Shown: positions 24,259-33,439, counted from the stretch's first letter. The stretch: DNA of 64,000 bases from an uncultured Sanguibacteroides sp. (GCF_900543425.1 NZ_UQRQ01000006.1:62001-126000), one strand, 5' to 3'. Notes: generated from the sequence alone by a model not told the origin. Program-made: numbers and translations.

Positions 24259-26436
24259 ATGGCAAAAATCAGATTCATGGCTTTGGAGAAATTGGCCGAA
24301 CGAAAGCCAATAACGGGAGAAGCTTGGCCCAGGTGTTCGGAAATTTTCGGGGAAGATGTTTTTTCTTTGGAAAAAATGAGGCATTATCTTTCTATTGAAG
24401 CGTTTAAAAAATTAGAGCGCATTATGTTCGATGGAACCAGTATTGACCGAGGGTTGGCGGATCAGGTGGCTGCAGCTATGAAGGCATGGGCGGTAGAGCG
24501 GGGAGTCACCCATTACACGCATTGGTTTCATCCGTTGAACGGTGCAACGGCCGAGAAGCATGATTCTTTCGTGGATGTCCTGCCTGACGGTAACGTGATC
24601 GAATCCTTTGATGGCCGGGTTTTGGTACAGCAGGAACCGGATGCTTCGAGTTTTCCGAACGGGGGGATTCGAAATACATTCGAGGCTCGGGGATATACGG
24701 CATGGGATCCGGGTTCTCCGGCTTTTATTAATAGCCGGACCTTGTGTATTCCGACCGTGTTTGTGGCTTATACCGGAGAAGCGTTGGATTTTAAGACTCC
24801 GATGTTAAAAGCTTTGGCCTTGATTGACAAAGCAGCTGTGGATATTTGCCAATATTTTGATAAGGACGTGAATCGGGTGATTGCTACGTTAGGATGGGAA
24901 CAAGAATATTTTTTGGTAGATGAAGCTTTGTATAACGCTCGTCCCGATCTGAAGTTGTGTGGACGGACATTGATGGGGCATTCATCGGCAAAGGATCAAC
25001 AGTTGGAAGACCAGTATTTCGGCTCTATCCCGGCAAGGGTGACTTCTTTTATGGAGGAGTTGGAATACGAGTGCCATCGTCTGGGAATTCCTATTAAGAC
25101 CCGGCATAATGAGGTGGCGCCGAACCAATTTGAATGTGCCCCGATATTCGAAGAGGCGAATTTGGCTGTCGATCACAATCAATTGTTGATGTCCACCATG
25201 AAGAAGGTGGCGAGGCGACATGATTTCCGGGTTCTTTTACACGAGAAACCTTATAAAGGGGTGAATGGTTCCGGAAAGCATAATAATTGGTCGTTAATGA
25301 CGAATACGGGGGTGAATTTGTTGTCACCCGGACGTAACCCGAAGTCAAATATGCAGTTTTTGATTTTTTTGGTTTCGACCATAAAGGCGGTACATGAATA
25401 TTCGGACTTGTTCAAAGCCTGTATCGTATCGCAGGGGAACGAGGCCCGTTTAGGAGGAGAGGAGGCTCCTCCCGTAATTATGTCCGTGTTCTTGGGAGCC
25501 TATTTGTCTGGAGTGTTGAACGAGCTGGTGGAGAAGGTAAGTTCCAAAAAAATGAGTCCCGATGAAAAGACCGAGTTAAAATTAAACGTGGGAAAAATTC
25601 CGGAGATTATGTTGGATAATACGGATAGAAACCGGACGTCTCCTTTTGCTTTTACCGGTAATCGTTTTGAATTTCGGGCCGTGGGTTCTTCCGCGAACTG
25701 CGGAGGTCCCATGATTGTTTTGAATACGGCTGTGGCAGAACAGCTGGTATTGTTTAAAAAGGAGACGGATGCCTTGATTGATAAGGGCGTGAAGAAAGAT
25801 GAAGCGATATTTCAGATATTACGCAAGTACATCATAGAGTCCCAGTCCATTCGCTTCGAGGGGAATGGTTATGGACAGGAATGGAGGGAAGAGGCTGCCC
25901 GGAGAGGTTTGTCTACCGATACGGATTGCGTACCTGCCCTGAAGGCTTACCTGTCGGATAAAGCCCGTCGTTTATTCGTGAATTTAGGGGTGTTGAGTGA
26001 GCGGGAGTTAAAGGCTCGTTTTGAGATAAAAAATGAGATTTATCTGAAAAAATTGCAGATCGAATCGAGGGTATTGGGGGATTTGGCTTTGAATCATATT
26101 ATTCCGATTGCCATAAAATACCAAAATACGCTTTTGGATAACGTGAACGGCTTAAAAGCGGTATTTGCAGATGAAGAAATCGTTGAAATTCAGTTGGAAA
26201 TGATTCGGACTATCTCTTTGCATATCCGAAAAATACAAACGATGGTTTCCGATATGACTGAAGCCAGGAAACAGGCTAATACCATATCGGATGAGGTTAA
26301 GCGGGCTGAAGCATATACGTCTGACGTGCGTCCTTATTTGGAGAAGATCCGTTATCATATTGATAAATTGGAGTTGTTGGTAGATGATGAGATATGGCCT
26401 TTGCCTAAATACCGGGAATTATTGTTTTCCCGTTAA
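24259..26436 (+). CDS. glnN: Glutamine synthetase type III
   Basis: The 725-residue length and motifs identify the GSIII class, the main ammonium-assimilating enzyme in Bacteroidales; it makes glutamine from glutamate, ammonia and ATP. Seen: GEAWPRCSEIFGEDVF at the start, WEQEYFLVDEALY (metal-binding Glu residues), KTRHNEVAPNQFECAPIFEEANLAVDHNQ cut here into its conserved EVAPNQFE and ANLAVDHNQ parts, GSGKHNNWS (ATP/glutamate site) and NRTSPFAFTGNRFEFR. A C-terminal helical region closes the protein. It acts as a double-hexamer in the cytosol by family knowledge. The upstream repeats at 24171-24237 and a bidirectional terminator at 26443 bracket it as a single-gene unit. Confidence 0.96.
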   Translation: MAKIRFMALEKLAERKPITGEAWPRCSEIFGEDVFSLEKMRHYLSIEAFKKLERIMFDGTSIDRGLADQVAAAMKAWAVERGVTHYTHWFHPLNGATAEKHDSFVDVLPDGNVIESFDGRVLVQQEPDASSFPNGGIRNTFEARGYTAWDPGSPAFINSRTLCIPTVFVAYTGEALDFKTPMLKALALIDKAAVDICQYFDKDVNRVIATLGWEQEYFLVDEALYNARPDLKLCGRTLMGHSSAKDQQLEDQYFGSIPARVTSFMEELEYECHRLGIPIKTRHNEVAPNQFECAPIFEEANLAVDHNQLLMSTMKKVARRHDFRVLLHEKPYKGVNGSGKHNNWSLMTNTGVNLLSPGRNPKSNMQFLIFLVSTIKAVHEYSDLFKACIVSQGNEARLGGEEAPPVIMSVFLGAYLSGVLNELVEKVSSKKMSPDEKTELKLNVGKIPEIMLDNTDRNRTSPFAFTGNRFEFRAVGSSANCGGPMIVLNTAVAEQLVLFKKETDALIDKGVKKDEAIFQILRKYIIESQSIRFEGNGYGQEWREEAARRGLSTDTDCVPALKAYLSDKARRLFVNLGVLSERELKARFEIKNEIYLKKLQIESRVLGDLALNHIIPIAIKYQNTLLDNVNGLKAVFADEEIVEIQLEMIRTISLHIRKIQTMVSDMTEARKQANTISDEVKRAEAYTSDVRPYLEKIRYHIDKLELLVDDEIWPLPKYRELLFSR

Positions 26437-26442
26437 CCCGAT

Positions 26443-26478
26443 AAATAAAGCCTCCCTTTGCTAAGGGAGGCTTTATTT
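26443..26478. terminator. Bidirectional terminator between glnN and META/MliC gene
   Basis: A perfect hairpin has 16-bp arms (26443-26458 and 26463-26478), a TGCT loop, and A- and T-rich outer ends. It can end transcription from both the plus-strand glnN and the minus-strand lipoprotein gene, which stops at 26480. Confidence 0.9.
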
Positions 26479-26479
26479 A

Positions 26480-27499
26480 TTATTTTTCGTTCATTTTTAA
26501 GATCATTCCGTCGGGAAGGGTGAATTGGATCTCTTTACCTTTACCGATTAAGTCCACTTGATCGTTTTTGTAATGGAAACCGGAAGCTGAAACTTGCTGG
26601 GTCAATTCGAAGGTCTGGTCGTCGTATTGAACCTTTGCTTTTTCCTGATCGGGGAAATAGGTTACCGTGATTTGATACAACATTTTGGTCTTGCCGTTTC
26701 CTCCCAAGTAGGTAACGGTGACAGGGCCGTTCGGGTCTTGTACGAACAAGGTTTCTCCCCGTTTTTCGATGATCCATTTACCGTCGGCTCTTCTGACGTT
26801 GTAAGTATCGTCATCTTCTATGTTCCAGGCGCTACCTCCTTTGGGAAGACTTCTTTTGTCTAAGATCGGATGAGTCTCCTCCCCGGGCAAAAAAAGTTCG
26901 ACTTTGGAGGAGTCCGGTGCGAAAACGATAAAAGCTGCATTTGAGGCTTCCGGGTTTTGTTCGGAAAGCATACGAATACCCGATTCGAATAGACGGATGC
27001 ATTCTTGGGATACTTCCGACCAAGTATACCCGGCTGCAGCGTTACATCCGTGTTCATCGTTTGCCACTCCTATTTGTTGTTCTTCTTTTTGAGGAACAAA
27101 GATCAATGTCTGCTTTTTTGCTTTGTCCGTTAATTTTAATTCTTTATCCGTAATGGAATAAGAGGTCATTTGGGCGAATACTTTCATAAATTGATCCTCG
27201 AATTGCAGATCGGGGCAGGCCATCATGGTACTTCCTCCCGGTGTGATTTTGATGGTGTTTCCTTCGGTGGAGTATTTACCGAAAAAGCGGTTGCAACCGG
27301 AGAATCCGAACATGGCATTGGAATCGGCAAACTCTACGGAAGGAACTCTTTCCGGGAGTACTACCTTTTTATTTTCCACACTCATCTCTTTTAGTTGCCA
27401 TTTGTTAGCTGTTAATTGAGCTAAATTTCCCGTGTTGCTTTTACAGCCTAACAGTACCAATACTGTTGCGATTGTTGTTAAAATAGTTGTTTTTTTCAT
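26480..27499 (-). CDS. META-domain lipoprotein with MliC-type lysozyme-inhibitor tail
   Basis: The product (339 residues from ATG 27499) has a lipoprotein signal ending LVLLGCKSN. Residues about 30-135 form a META/HslJ-like domain (GFSGCNRFFGKYS, then MACPDLQFEDQFM). A middle segment holds HGCNAAAGYTWSEVSQEC. The last 80 residues match the MliC lysozyme-inhibitor fold (VTVTYLGG, FELTQQVSASGFHY, IGKGKEIQFTL). It is probably anchored in the outer membrane and protects the wall against host lysozyme; this is inferred from the fold. The longer frame start at 27559 is rejected because it precedes the signal peptide. A palindrome lies at its promoter. Confidence 0.85.
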   Translation of the reverse strand: MKKTTILTTIATVLVLLGCKSNTGNLAQLTANKWQLKEMSVENKKVVLPERVPSVEFADSNAMFGFSGCNRFFGKYSTEGNTIKITPGGSTMMACPDLQFEDQFMKVFAQMTSYSITDKELKLTDKAKKQTLIFVPQKEEQQIGVANDEHGCNAAAGYTWSEVSQECIRLFESGIRMLSEQNPEASNAAFIVFAPDSSKVELFLPGEETHPILDKRSLPKGGSAWNIEDDDTYNVRRADGKWIIEKRGETLFVQDPNGPVTVTYLGGNGKTKMLYQITVTYFPDQEKAKVQYDDQTFELTQQVSASGFHYKNDQVDLIGKGKEIQFTLPDGMILKMNEK

Positions 27500-27513
27500 A
27501 GATATTTTTTTTA

Positions 27514-27547
27514 CAAAAGTATATTCTTTAACGATCTGATCGTTAAA
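27514..27547 (-). promoter_or_regulatory. Promoter and palindrome of the META/MliC gene
   Basis: A minus-strand TACTTTTG box (27514-27521) is a -7 match 15 bases before the ATG. Next to it, in the -33 area, lies a perfect palindrome TTTAACGAT-CTG-ATCGTTAAA (27527-27547), with no TTTG box. A regulator binding there could replace or block the -33 contact. Confidence 0.55.
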
Positions 27548-27598
27548 AATGATAGACAAAAAGATTATAAATGCTCTAAGGAATGATTACGTTCTGTT

Positions 27599-29116
27599 TT
27601 ATTTTTTGTTGTTTAATCGTAATAATTCTTCTAAATGGGAACGATCATTCCATAGACGGGGTACTTTATTCTGTCCTCCCAGTTTACCTTTTTCTTTGAG
27701 CCAATCGTTAAACAGGTTGGGACGGGCGACGTGAATGATCAATCGTCGAAGGGACATATCTTTGTATCTTTTTGCCTCGTAATCGGAATTGAGTTTCTTT
27801 AGTTCGTTGTCCAGTATCTCGGCAAAAGCTTCCGGATCGTTAGGAGGAGTCTCAAATTCGACAATCCATTCGTGCGCTCCTTTTTTTCCTTCTTCCATAA
27901 AAACCGGGGCGGCGGTAAAGTCTATGATATTGCATTGCATCTGACGACAAGCTTCATCCATGGCCTGGGTTGCATTGTCTATAATTAATTCTTCCCCGAA
28001 AGCGTTGATAAATAGTTTTGTGCGTCCCGTGATCCTGAATTTATAAGGTTTCAGAGAGGTAAACTGGATTGTGTCTCCGATCATATAACGCCATAATCCT
28101 CCGTTTGTCGAAATAATTAAGGCATAGTTTACATTTGTTTCGACCTCTTTTAGCGAAAGAGTACGGGGATTGGCTTTTCCCAGTTCGCTGGTGGGCATGA
28201 ACTCGTAATATATTCCGTAGTCGAGCATCAATAACATGGATGAATCGCCCGGATCGTCCTGAATTCCGAAAAATCCTTCGGAGGCGTTGTAGGTCTCCAT
28301 GTATTTCATTTTCGGGTTGGGAAGGAGTCGTTTGTATTGTTCCCGGTAGGGGGAGAAGCTGACCCCCCCGTGGATGAATAACTCTAAATTGGGCCATACC
28401 TCATGGAGGTTATTTTTGCCTGTACGTTCCAGAATGCGGTTGATTAGAGTTAGAAACCAGCTGGGGACACCGGCTAAGCATCTCACGTCCTCTTTTATGG
28501 TTACATCGCAGATTTTTTCGATTTTTTCTTCCCATTCGCTCATCAACATGATGGATTGATCCGGAGTTTTCATTAGATTGGCCCAGAATGGGGTGTTTGA
28601 AATCAGAATGGCGGAGAGATCCCCGTATTGGCAATTGGAGTTTATGCTGGAAACCTCGCTACTTCCGCCTAAAGCCAGCGTCTTTCCCCCGAATGCTTGT
28701 GCATCCGGGTAGTTCCGGTTAAAAAGCGAGATGACGTCCTTTCCTCCCCGGAAATGGCAGTTTTCCAAAGCTTCTTTACTAACGGGGATGAACTTGCTTT
28801 TAGCGGCTGTGGTACCTGAAGATTTGGCGAACCAGGTAATCGGTTCCGGCCATAGTAAATTCTGTTCTCCGTTCATTAAACGTTCGGAATAGGGTGCGAT
28901 CTCTTCATAGTGAATAATCGGAAGCCTTTCCCGGTATTGTTCTGTCGTCCATATGGAGGCAAAATCGTATTTTTTTCCGTATTCCGTATCTTTCGCCGTT
29001 TGCAAGAGATTTTGCAAGGTTTCTTCCTGGGTTTGCACGGGATTTGCCTTGAAATAATCGATTTGTGATAATCGTTTGGATGAAAATAAAGATATAATTG
29101 AATTAATGAGAGCCAT
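27599..29116 (-). CDS. GH3-family acyl-adenylate/amide synthetase-like protein
   Basis: The 505-residue protein resembles the GH3 family, first known from plants, in which ANL-fold enzymes adenylate a carboxylate and join it to an amino acid. Seen: the ATP motif WFAKSSGTTAAKSKFIPVS (SSGTTxxxSK), then YNASEGFFG (motif with YxxSE) and GLWRYMIGDTIQF (D of the hinge region). Bacterial substrates are not known. It lies 43 bases downstream of rnhB on the same strand and may be co-transcribed. Confidence 0.88.
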   Translation of the reverse strand: MALINSIISLFSSKRLSQIDYFKANPVQTQEETLQNLLQTAKDTEYGKKYDFASIWTTEQYRERLPIIHYEEIAPYSERLMNGEQNLLWPEPITWFAKSSGTTAAKSKFIPVSKEALENCHFRGGKDVISLFNRNYPDAQAFGGKTLALGGSSEVSSINSNCQYGDLSAILISNTPFWANLMKTPDQSIMLMSEWEEKIEKICDVTIKEDVRCLAGVPSWFLTLINRILERTGKNNLHEVWPNLELFIHGGVSFSPYREQYKRLLPNPKMKYMETYNASEGFFGIQDDPGDSSMLLMLDYGIYYEFMPTSELGKANPRTLSLKEVETNVNYALIISTNGGLWRYMIGDTIQFTSLKPYKFRITGRTKLFINAFGEELIIDNATQAMDEACRQMQCNIIDFTAAPVFMEEGKKGAHEWIVEFETPPNDPEAFAEILDNELKKLNSDYEAKRYKDMSLRRLIIHVARPNLFNDWLKEKGKLGGQNKVPRLWNDRSHLEELLRLNNKK

Positions 29117-29159
29117 AATGATATATTAAAAATGAAATTGATACGATTGTTTTTATCTC

Positions 29160-29765
29160 TCAATCACTAAAATTCAATTCCAGTTGTTGATCTGTTAAAT
29201 TGAATGTCTTCCGATGGAAAGGAGTGATCCCGTGTATCCGGATTTGGGACCTGTGCTCTTTGGTCGGATAACCTTTATTGTGTTGCCAGTCATAAACCGG
29301 ATACTCTTTGTGCAGGTTCTTCATGTATTCGTCCCGGTGTGTCTTTGCCAGGATCGATGCCGCGGCAATAGGCATGTATTTCCCGTCACCTTTTATGATG
29401 CAATGATATTCAATCTCCTCGTACGGCTTGAAGCGATTCCCGTCGATAAGAATGTGTTCCGGTCGGATGGAAAGCATTCCCAAGGCTTTCTGCATAGCCT
29501 TGATAGAAGCGTTTAAAATATTGATTTTATCGATTTCTTCGTTGTCGATACTGGCAACAGCCCAAGCCAATGCTTCCCGTTCTATAATCAAGCGCAACTC
29601 GTCTCTTTTCTTTTCGGATAGTTGTTTCGAGTCGTTCAACATCTCGTTGGAGAAGTGGTCGGGAAGTATTACTGCTGCGGCAAAGACAGGACCTGCCAAG
29701 CATCCTCGTCCGGCTTCATCGCAACCGGCTTCAATTTTATCGGAATAATATTTTAATGTCAACAT
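29160..29765 (-). CDS. rnhB: Ribonuclease HII
   Basis: The 201-residue enzyme removes RNA from RNA-DNA hybrids, including single ribonucleotides in DNA. The type-2 RNase H signature is complete: AGCDEAGRGCLAGPVFAAAV gives the DE pair and GRG loop, ILIDGN the third acidic residue, and AAASILAKTHRDEYM the fourth. Length is normal. A TATATTTG -7 box on the minus strand (29788-29795) lies 23 bases upstream of the ATG. Confidence 0.95.
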   Translation of the reverse strand: MLTLKYYSDKIEAGCDEAGRGCLAGPVFAAAVILPDHFSNEMLNDSKQLSEKKRDELRLIIEREALAWAVASIDNEEIDKINILNASIKAMQKALGMLSIRPEHILIDGNRFKPYEEIEYHCIIKGDGKYMPIAAASILAKTHRDEYMKNLHKEYPVYDWQHNKGYPTKEHRSQIRIHGITPFHRKTFNLTDQQLELNFSD

Positions 29766-29849
29766 ATACGCGTGGTTGAATCTCCAGCAAATATATAAAA
29801 AATGTTGTTCTTTAATAGGATATTTCTTTTTCAGCTGTAGGGAAATATA

Positions 29850-29857
29850 TAAATTTG
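29850..29857 (+). promoter_or_regulatory. -7 box of the phosphatase gene
   Basis: TAAATTTG matches TAnnTTTG, with TTTT 19 bp upstream. It predicts transcription from about 29862 and so supports ATG 29878 over the earlier in-frame ATG at 29776. Confidence 0.45.
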
Positions 29858-29877
29858 TATTCGATAAAAATAAGGTT

Positions 29878-30360
29878 ATGGTAGAAAAAATAACGGTTCC
29901 CGGGAGTCGGCTGAAAAATTGTTATCGGGTTGATAAAGATGTCTACCGATCGGATCAACCTTCTTATCGTGATTTTCGGGCTCTTGAAAAATTCGGTATC
30001 AGAGAGGTTTTGAATTTGCGCAGTCGTCATAATGATAATGATGAAGCAAGGGGAACCGATATAAAATTGCATCGTTTGAGGATGAAAGCTTCTAAAATGA
30101 ATCAGGATGACCTTTTGGAGGCGATGCGTGTCATCCGGGACAGGGAAGGACCTATTCTGATTCATTGTTGGCACGGTTCCGACCGAACGGGGGCCGTTTG
30201 TGCCATGTATCAGATCCTTTTTTTGGGAATCAGCAAGGAAGATGCCGTGAACGCGATGGTCGACGGAGAGTTTGGTTTCCATATGATATTCGATCAGTTG
30301 ATCGATATGTTACACGGGACGGATGTAGAACATATGAAGCAGGCTTTGGGCATTTCATGA
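29878..30360 (+). CDS. Dual-specificity/tyrosine phosphatase-like protein
   Basis: The product (160 residues) carries the CX5R active site HCWHGSDRTG with Cys97 as nucleophile and Arg103, preceded by RSDQPSYRDF and VLNLRSRHND, typical of Siw14-like dual-specificity phosphatases. These act on phosphotyrosine, phosphoserine or inositol pyrophosphates; the substrate here is unknown. ATG 29878 is chosen because the extended form to 29776 is AT-rich and lies upstream of the predicted transcript start. The DUF4268 gene follows after 38 bases. Confidence 0.85.
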   Translation: MVEKITVPGSRLKNCYRVDKDVYRSDQPSYRDFRALEKFGIREVLNLRSRHNDNDEARGTDIKLHRLRMKASKMNQDDLLEAMRVIRDREGPILIHCWHGSDRTGAVCAMYQILFLGISKEDAVNAMVDGEFGFHMIFDQLIDMLHGTDVEHMKQALGIS

Positions 30361-30398
30361 GAACCCTGTATATTTGTCGGTCCGAAAAGTAGAATTTT

Positions 30399-30860
30399 AT
30401 GTTTACAAAAGAGGAGGCAAAAGCGATAAGAATCGGTTTTTGGCAAGGGTTTAAATCCTATTGCCGGAAAAAGCATATTGATCGGCGTTGGATATTGACC
30501 GGAGTAAAGATAAAATCCGTGCAATTGAAATTTTTTGCGGATGAACGGAAAGCGTTGGTCTTGTTTCAAATAGATCATAAGAATGATTTACGTCGTTTTG
30601 AAATTTATGAATGCTTTCTTGCTTACCGGAAATTGTTTGCCGGCGTGTGTGGTCCGGAATTGATGTGGGAGGAGGAGTACGAGGGAATAGAAGAAGGCCA
30701 TCGGGTGAGTGCGATTTTTTTCGAATTGCCAGGGGTAAATTTATATAACACGGGGGATTGGGAAAAAATATACGCTTTTTTCGTAGAGAAAATGCCATTA
30801 CTGGAAGAGTTGTATTTTGAGTATCGGGATTTGATTAATGCACGGTTGAAGGAGTGCTAA
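30399..30860 (+). CDS. DUF4268 domain protein
   Basis: The 153-residue product matches DUF4268, a small PD-(D/E)XK-like family in Bacteroidota: FWQGFKSYCRKK at the start, a beta-rich middle with ALVLFQIDHKN, and WEKIYAFFVEKMPLLEELYFEYRD at the end. No catalytic motif can be named with confidence. It sits between a phosphatase and an aminotransferase gene in a probable three-gene operon. Confidence 0.8.
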   Translation: MFTKEEAKAIRIGFWQGFKSYCRKKHIDRRWILTGVKIKSVQLKFFADERKALVLFQIDHKNDLRRFEIYECFLAYRKLFAGVCGPELMWEEEYEGIEEGHRVSAIFFELPGVNLYNTGDWEKIYAFFVEKMPLLEELYFEYRDLINARLKEC

Positions 30861-30871
30861 ACGGAATAGTT

Positions 30872-31978
30872 ATGAAAGTAAATAGAAGTGGAGCCGTTCT
30901 TTCCAGAATTGTACAAATAGGAGAGAATTTAAAGGAATTGACCCGGGTAAACGGGAAAGAATATCTACCCCTGAACCGGGGAGTAAATCAGGTCGTTCCG
31001 ATCGATTTGACGGAAGTTGTAAAGGGAATCAATTTTAATTCCCCGGAGATACAGGTCTATCCCCACGGAGCCGGTCGTCCGGAGTTGAGGGCTGCAATTA
31101 ATGAAGAGTTTTTTATGGGAAAATCCTCCTCCGATCGTATCTTGATCACGGCAGGAGGGATGCATGCCTTGGATCTCGTTGCACAAACGGTTTGCATCGA
31201 AAAATTATATTTGCCTGCCTATTACTGGGGATGTTATTATAAGATGTTGACTATTCGGAATGTGAAAAATGCCGAATACTACAGTCAGGCCGACCTTCCG
31301 GGGATGCTTGAAGAGTTGAAGGGTAATGCCGTTCTGATTAGTGACCCGAGTAATCCGTTAGGGGATAAACACGATGATGAACAACAGCTTGACATCATCC
31401 GACAATTGAATGATGCCGGAGTCGTTGTGTATTACGATTGTCCTTACCGTCGTCTTTTTATGGACAGGCGGGATGATTATTACGTGAGGTTGATGGAGAT
31501 GGAGAATGTAATTATCACCGAGAGTTTTAGTAAGTCCGTGGGATTAAGCGGGCAGCGGTTGGGCTTTATATATACCCCAAATAAAGAATTACATGACGAG
31601 CTGGAAGTCCGGATCATGTATAATACCAATGGGATCAACGGTTTTGCACAGGAATTGGTACTTCGTTTATTAACGACTCCGGAGGGAAGAAGGGCTGTAA
31701 CGGACTTTAAAACAAAGACGACCCGGGATATTGCGTTAAATATTGATTACCTGAAACAAAGGGAACTCTTAGCTGATGAATTTTATCAGGGAACGGTTCC
31801 TAAAGGAATTTTCGTAATCGTAAACCGGAGTGAAGAGGAGTTATTGCGTCATTATATAGGGGCCGTATCTCTTGATTTCTTTACCAAGACGCGGCAAACG
31901 TACGCGAGTGCGTATTCCCGCGTATGCGTGTCGGTACCTCACGAAAAATTTGTTACCTATTTTAATGATTTGGAATAA
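30872..31978 (+). CDS. PLP-dependent aminotransferase, fold type I
   Basis: The product (368 residues from ATG 30872) is a class I/II aminotransferase-like enzyme. Seen: YPHGAGRPELRAAI near residue 60, ITAGGMHALDLV, SDPSNPLGD (Asn contacting PLP), VVYYDCPYRR and SFSKSVGLSGQRLGF with the Schiff-base Lys after SFS. The reaction cannot be assigned; aspartate or aromatic transamination is possible. GTG 30854, overlapping the DUF4268 stop, is an alternative start. Co-transcription with DUF4268 is likely because the genes are 11 bases apart or overlap. Confidence 0.85.
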   Translation: MKVNRSGAVLSRIVQIGENLKELTRVNGKEYLPLNRGVNQVVPIDLTEVVKGINFNSPEIQVYPHGAGRPELRAAINEEFFMGKSSSDRILITAGGMHALDLVAQTVCIEKLYLPAYYWGCYYKMLTIRNVKNAEYYSQADLPGMLEELKGNAVLISDPSNPLGDKHDDEQQLDIIRQLNDAGVVVYYDCPYRRLFMDRRDDYYVRLMEMENVIITESFSKSVGLSGQRLGFIYTPNKELHDELEVRIMYNTNGINGFAQELVLRLLTTPEGRRAVTDFKTKTTRDIALNIDYLKQRELLADEFYQGTVPKGIFVIVNRSEEELLRHYIGAVSLDFFTKTRQTYASAYSRVCVSVPHEKFVTYFNDLE

Positions 31979-32038
31979 TGTACTGAGAGATAGTAGATCA
32001 TAATTAATGATGTTTAAGGAAATAATTTTGAAAGAAGC

Positions 32039-32069
32039 ATTGTTTTATTAGAATATAGACTTATCTTTG
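32039..32069 (+). promoter_or_regulatory. Promoter of the RRM protein gene
   Basis: TATCTTTG (32062-32069) follows ATTG (32039-32042) after 19 bp. The predicted mRNA has a leader of about 125 bases before ATG 32199, long enough for RNA-level control as in cold-shock genes. Confidence 0.55.
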
Positions 32070-32198
32070 TCGCAAGATTGAGTTGAGTTCGTTGTTTTTA
32101 AAGTACTTGCCTTTCATGTATTATGTATCGTTAAGTAGACTTTTTATCAATCTAAAGCACTCAATTGAATAAGGTATTTATTATTAAAGTTTTACTTA

Positions 32199-32540
32199 AT
32201 GAACATTTACATTTCAAATTTAAGTTACAGTATCGATGATGCTGATTTAAGAGAGTTGTTTGCGGATTATGGCGAAATCGTTTCTGCAAAAGTAATTATG
32301 GATCGCGAAAGCGGAAGATCCAGAGGTTTCGGATTTGTTGAACTTGCTGACGATACGTTAGGTCAGAAAGCTATCGACGAGTTGAATCAGGCTGAATATG
32401 ATGGTAAGGTAATCAACGTGAATGTGGCTAAACCGAGAACGGATAAACCGAATTTCGGAAACCGCGGTGGAAACCGTGGCGGATTTAACCGCGAGCGTCG
32501 TGGCGGATATAATTCCGAGAGATCAGAAAGAAGATATTGA
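32199..32540 (+). CDS. RRM-domain RNA-binding protein with RGG-like tail
   Basis: The 113-residue protein has one RNA recognition motif: RNP2 IYISNL near the start and RNP1 RSRGFGFVEL around residues 43-52. The tail from about residue 85 is rich in Gly, Arg and Asn (FGNRGGNRGGFNRERRGGY). Such small RRM proteins in Bacteroidota and cyanobacteria are linked to cold response and RNA chaperoning; that role is inferred. A strong terminator follows. Confidence 0.93.
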   Translation: MNIYISNLSYSIDDADLRELFADYGEIVSAKVIMDRESGRSRGFGFVELADDTLGQKAIDELNQAEYDGKVINVNVAKPRTDKPNFGNRGGNRGGFNRERRGGYNSERSERRY

Positions 32541-32554
32541 TTGATTCAATCATG

Positions 32555-32593
32555 AAAAAAAACGAGGAAATCGAAATCTCCTCGTTTTTTTTT
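32555..32593 (+). terminator. Terminator of the RRM gene
   Basis: The hairpin ACGAGGA/TCCTCGT (32562-32568 and 32579-32585) has a 10-base loop and is followed by nine T residues. Confidence 0.9.
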
Positions 32594-32638
32594 ATGCTAT
32601 CTTTGACGTCCATTATTGTGTAAATAAAAATAGAACAT

Positions 32639-33151
32639 ATGACAGCAAATTGGTTTGAATGCAAGATTAAGTATACGAAGGTGACGGAAGATGGAAAGGA
32701 GAAGAAGGTTTCTGAGATGTATCTTTTGGATGCTATCTCTTATACGGAAGCAGAGAGTCGTATCACGGAAGCGTTAGCCTCTATGATCCAAGGAGATTTC
32801 TATATTGCCGGATTAAAAAAGTCAAACGTTACGGAATTAGTAGAGTCTAATGATGGAAACGATGACAAATGGTTTAAGGCCAAGATCGCGATTATCGATG
32901 CCGATCAGCTTACCGGTAAGGAAAAGAGGGCTTTCCAGTATTTTTTAGTAGCGGGAGCGAATATTAATCGGGCATTGGAAAATTTGGAAAAGAGTTTGTC
33001 CACTTATGTAGTTCCTTTTGAAATCGTATCCCTTGCAGATACGGCTTTTATGGATGTATTCCCTTATTTCTCGGAGGATGAGGGGCAGACGGTTCCCGAT
33101 CGTTTTAAACCTTTAAATGATTTGGCATCGGAATCCGGTTCGTTCGAATGA
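32639..33151 (+). CDS. DUF4494 domain protein
   Basis: The 170-residue product matches the Bacteroidota family DUF4494: WFECKIKYTKVTEDGKEKKV at the start, SEMYLLDAISYTEAESRI, then WFKAKIAIIDAD and the EKRAFQYFLVAGANI segment. The function is unknown. A TATCTTTG -7 box at 32598-32605 gives it its own transcript, with ATG 32639, and a hairpin terminator follows. Confidence 0.88.
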   Translation: MTANWFECKIKYTKVTEDGKEKKVSEMYLLDAISYTEAESRITEALASMIQGDFYIAGLKKSNVTELVESNDGNDDKWFKAKIAIIDADQLTGKEKRAFQYFLVAGANINRALENLEKSLSTYVVPFEIVSLADTAFMDVFPYFSEDEGQTVPDRFKPLNDLASESGSFE

Positions 33152-33175
33152 TTCCTATCTCGAAATTAATGATAT

Positions 33176-33203
33176 AAAAAAGTCCTATGAAGGACTTTTT
33201 TTT
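33176..33203 (+). terminator. Terminator of the DUF4494 gene
   Basis: A perfect 11-bp stem (33176-33186 and 33191-33201) with an ATGA loop ends in eight T residues. Confidence 0.9.
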
Positions 33204-33278
33204 GTTAATGTGTAATCTATCTTATTGGTATATAGTTGTTTTTGTTATTACATACTTTTGATAATTTCTACAAAAAAA

Positions 33279-33309
33279 TTCGTTTTGTCGTTTCTCTTTT
33301 GTACCTTTG
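33279..33309 (+). promoter_or_regulatory. aspA: Promoter of aspA
   Basis: TACCTTTG (33302-33309) has TTCG (33279-33282, one mismatch) 19 bp upstream. It predicts an mRNA leader of about 125 bases before ATG 33440. Confidence 0.5.
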
Positions 33310-33439
33310 CCGGATTAATTTTTTACGGTTCGTTTTTAATGGAAAATCGGGAATATAATTCTATATAAAAGAGTTCCCATTCATAATGAAACTAAAGTAA
33401 GTAATAAACGTATTGGAAATAATTAATTATAACAGGATT

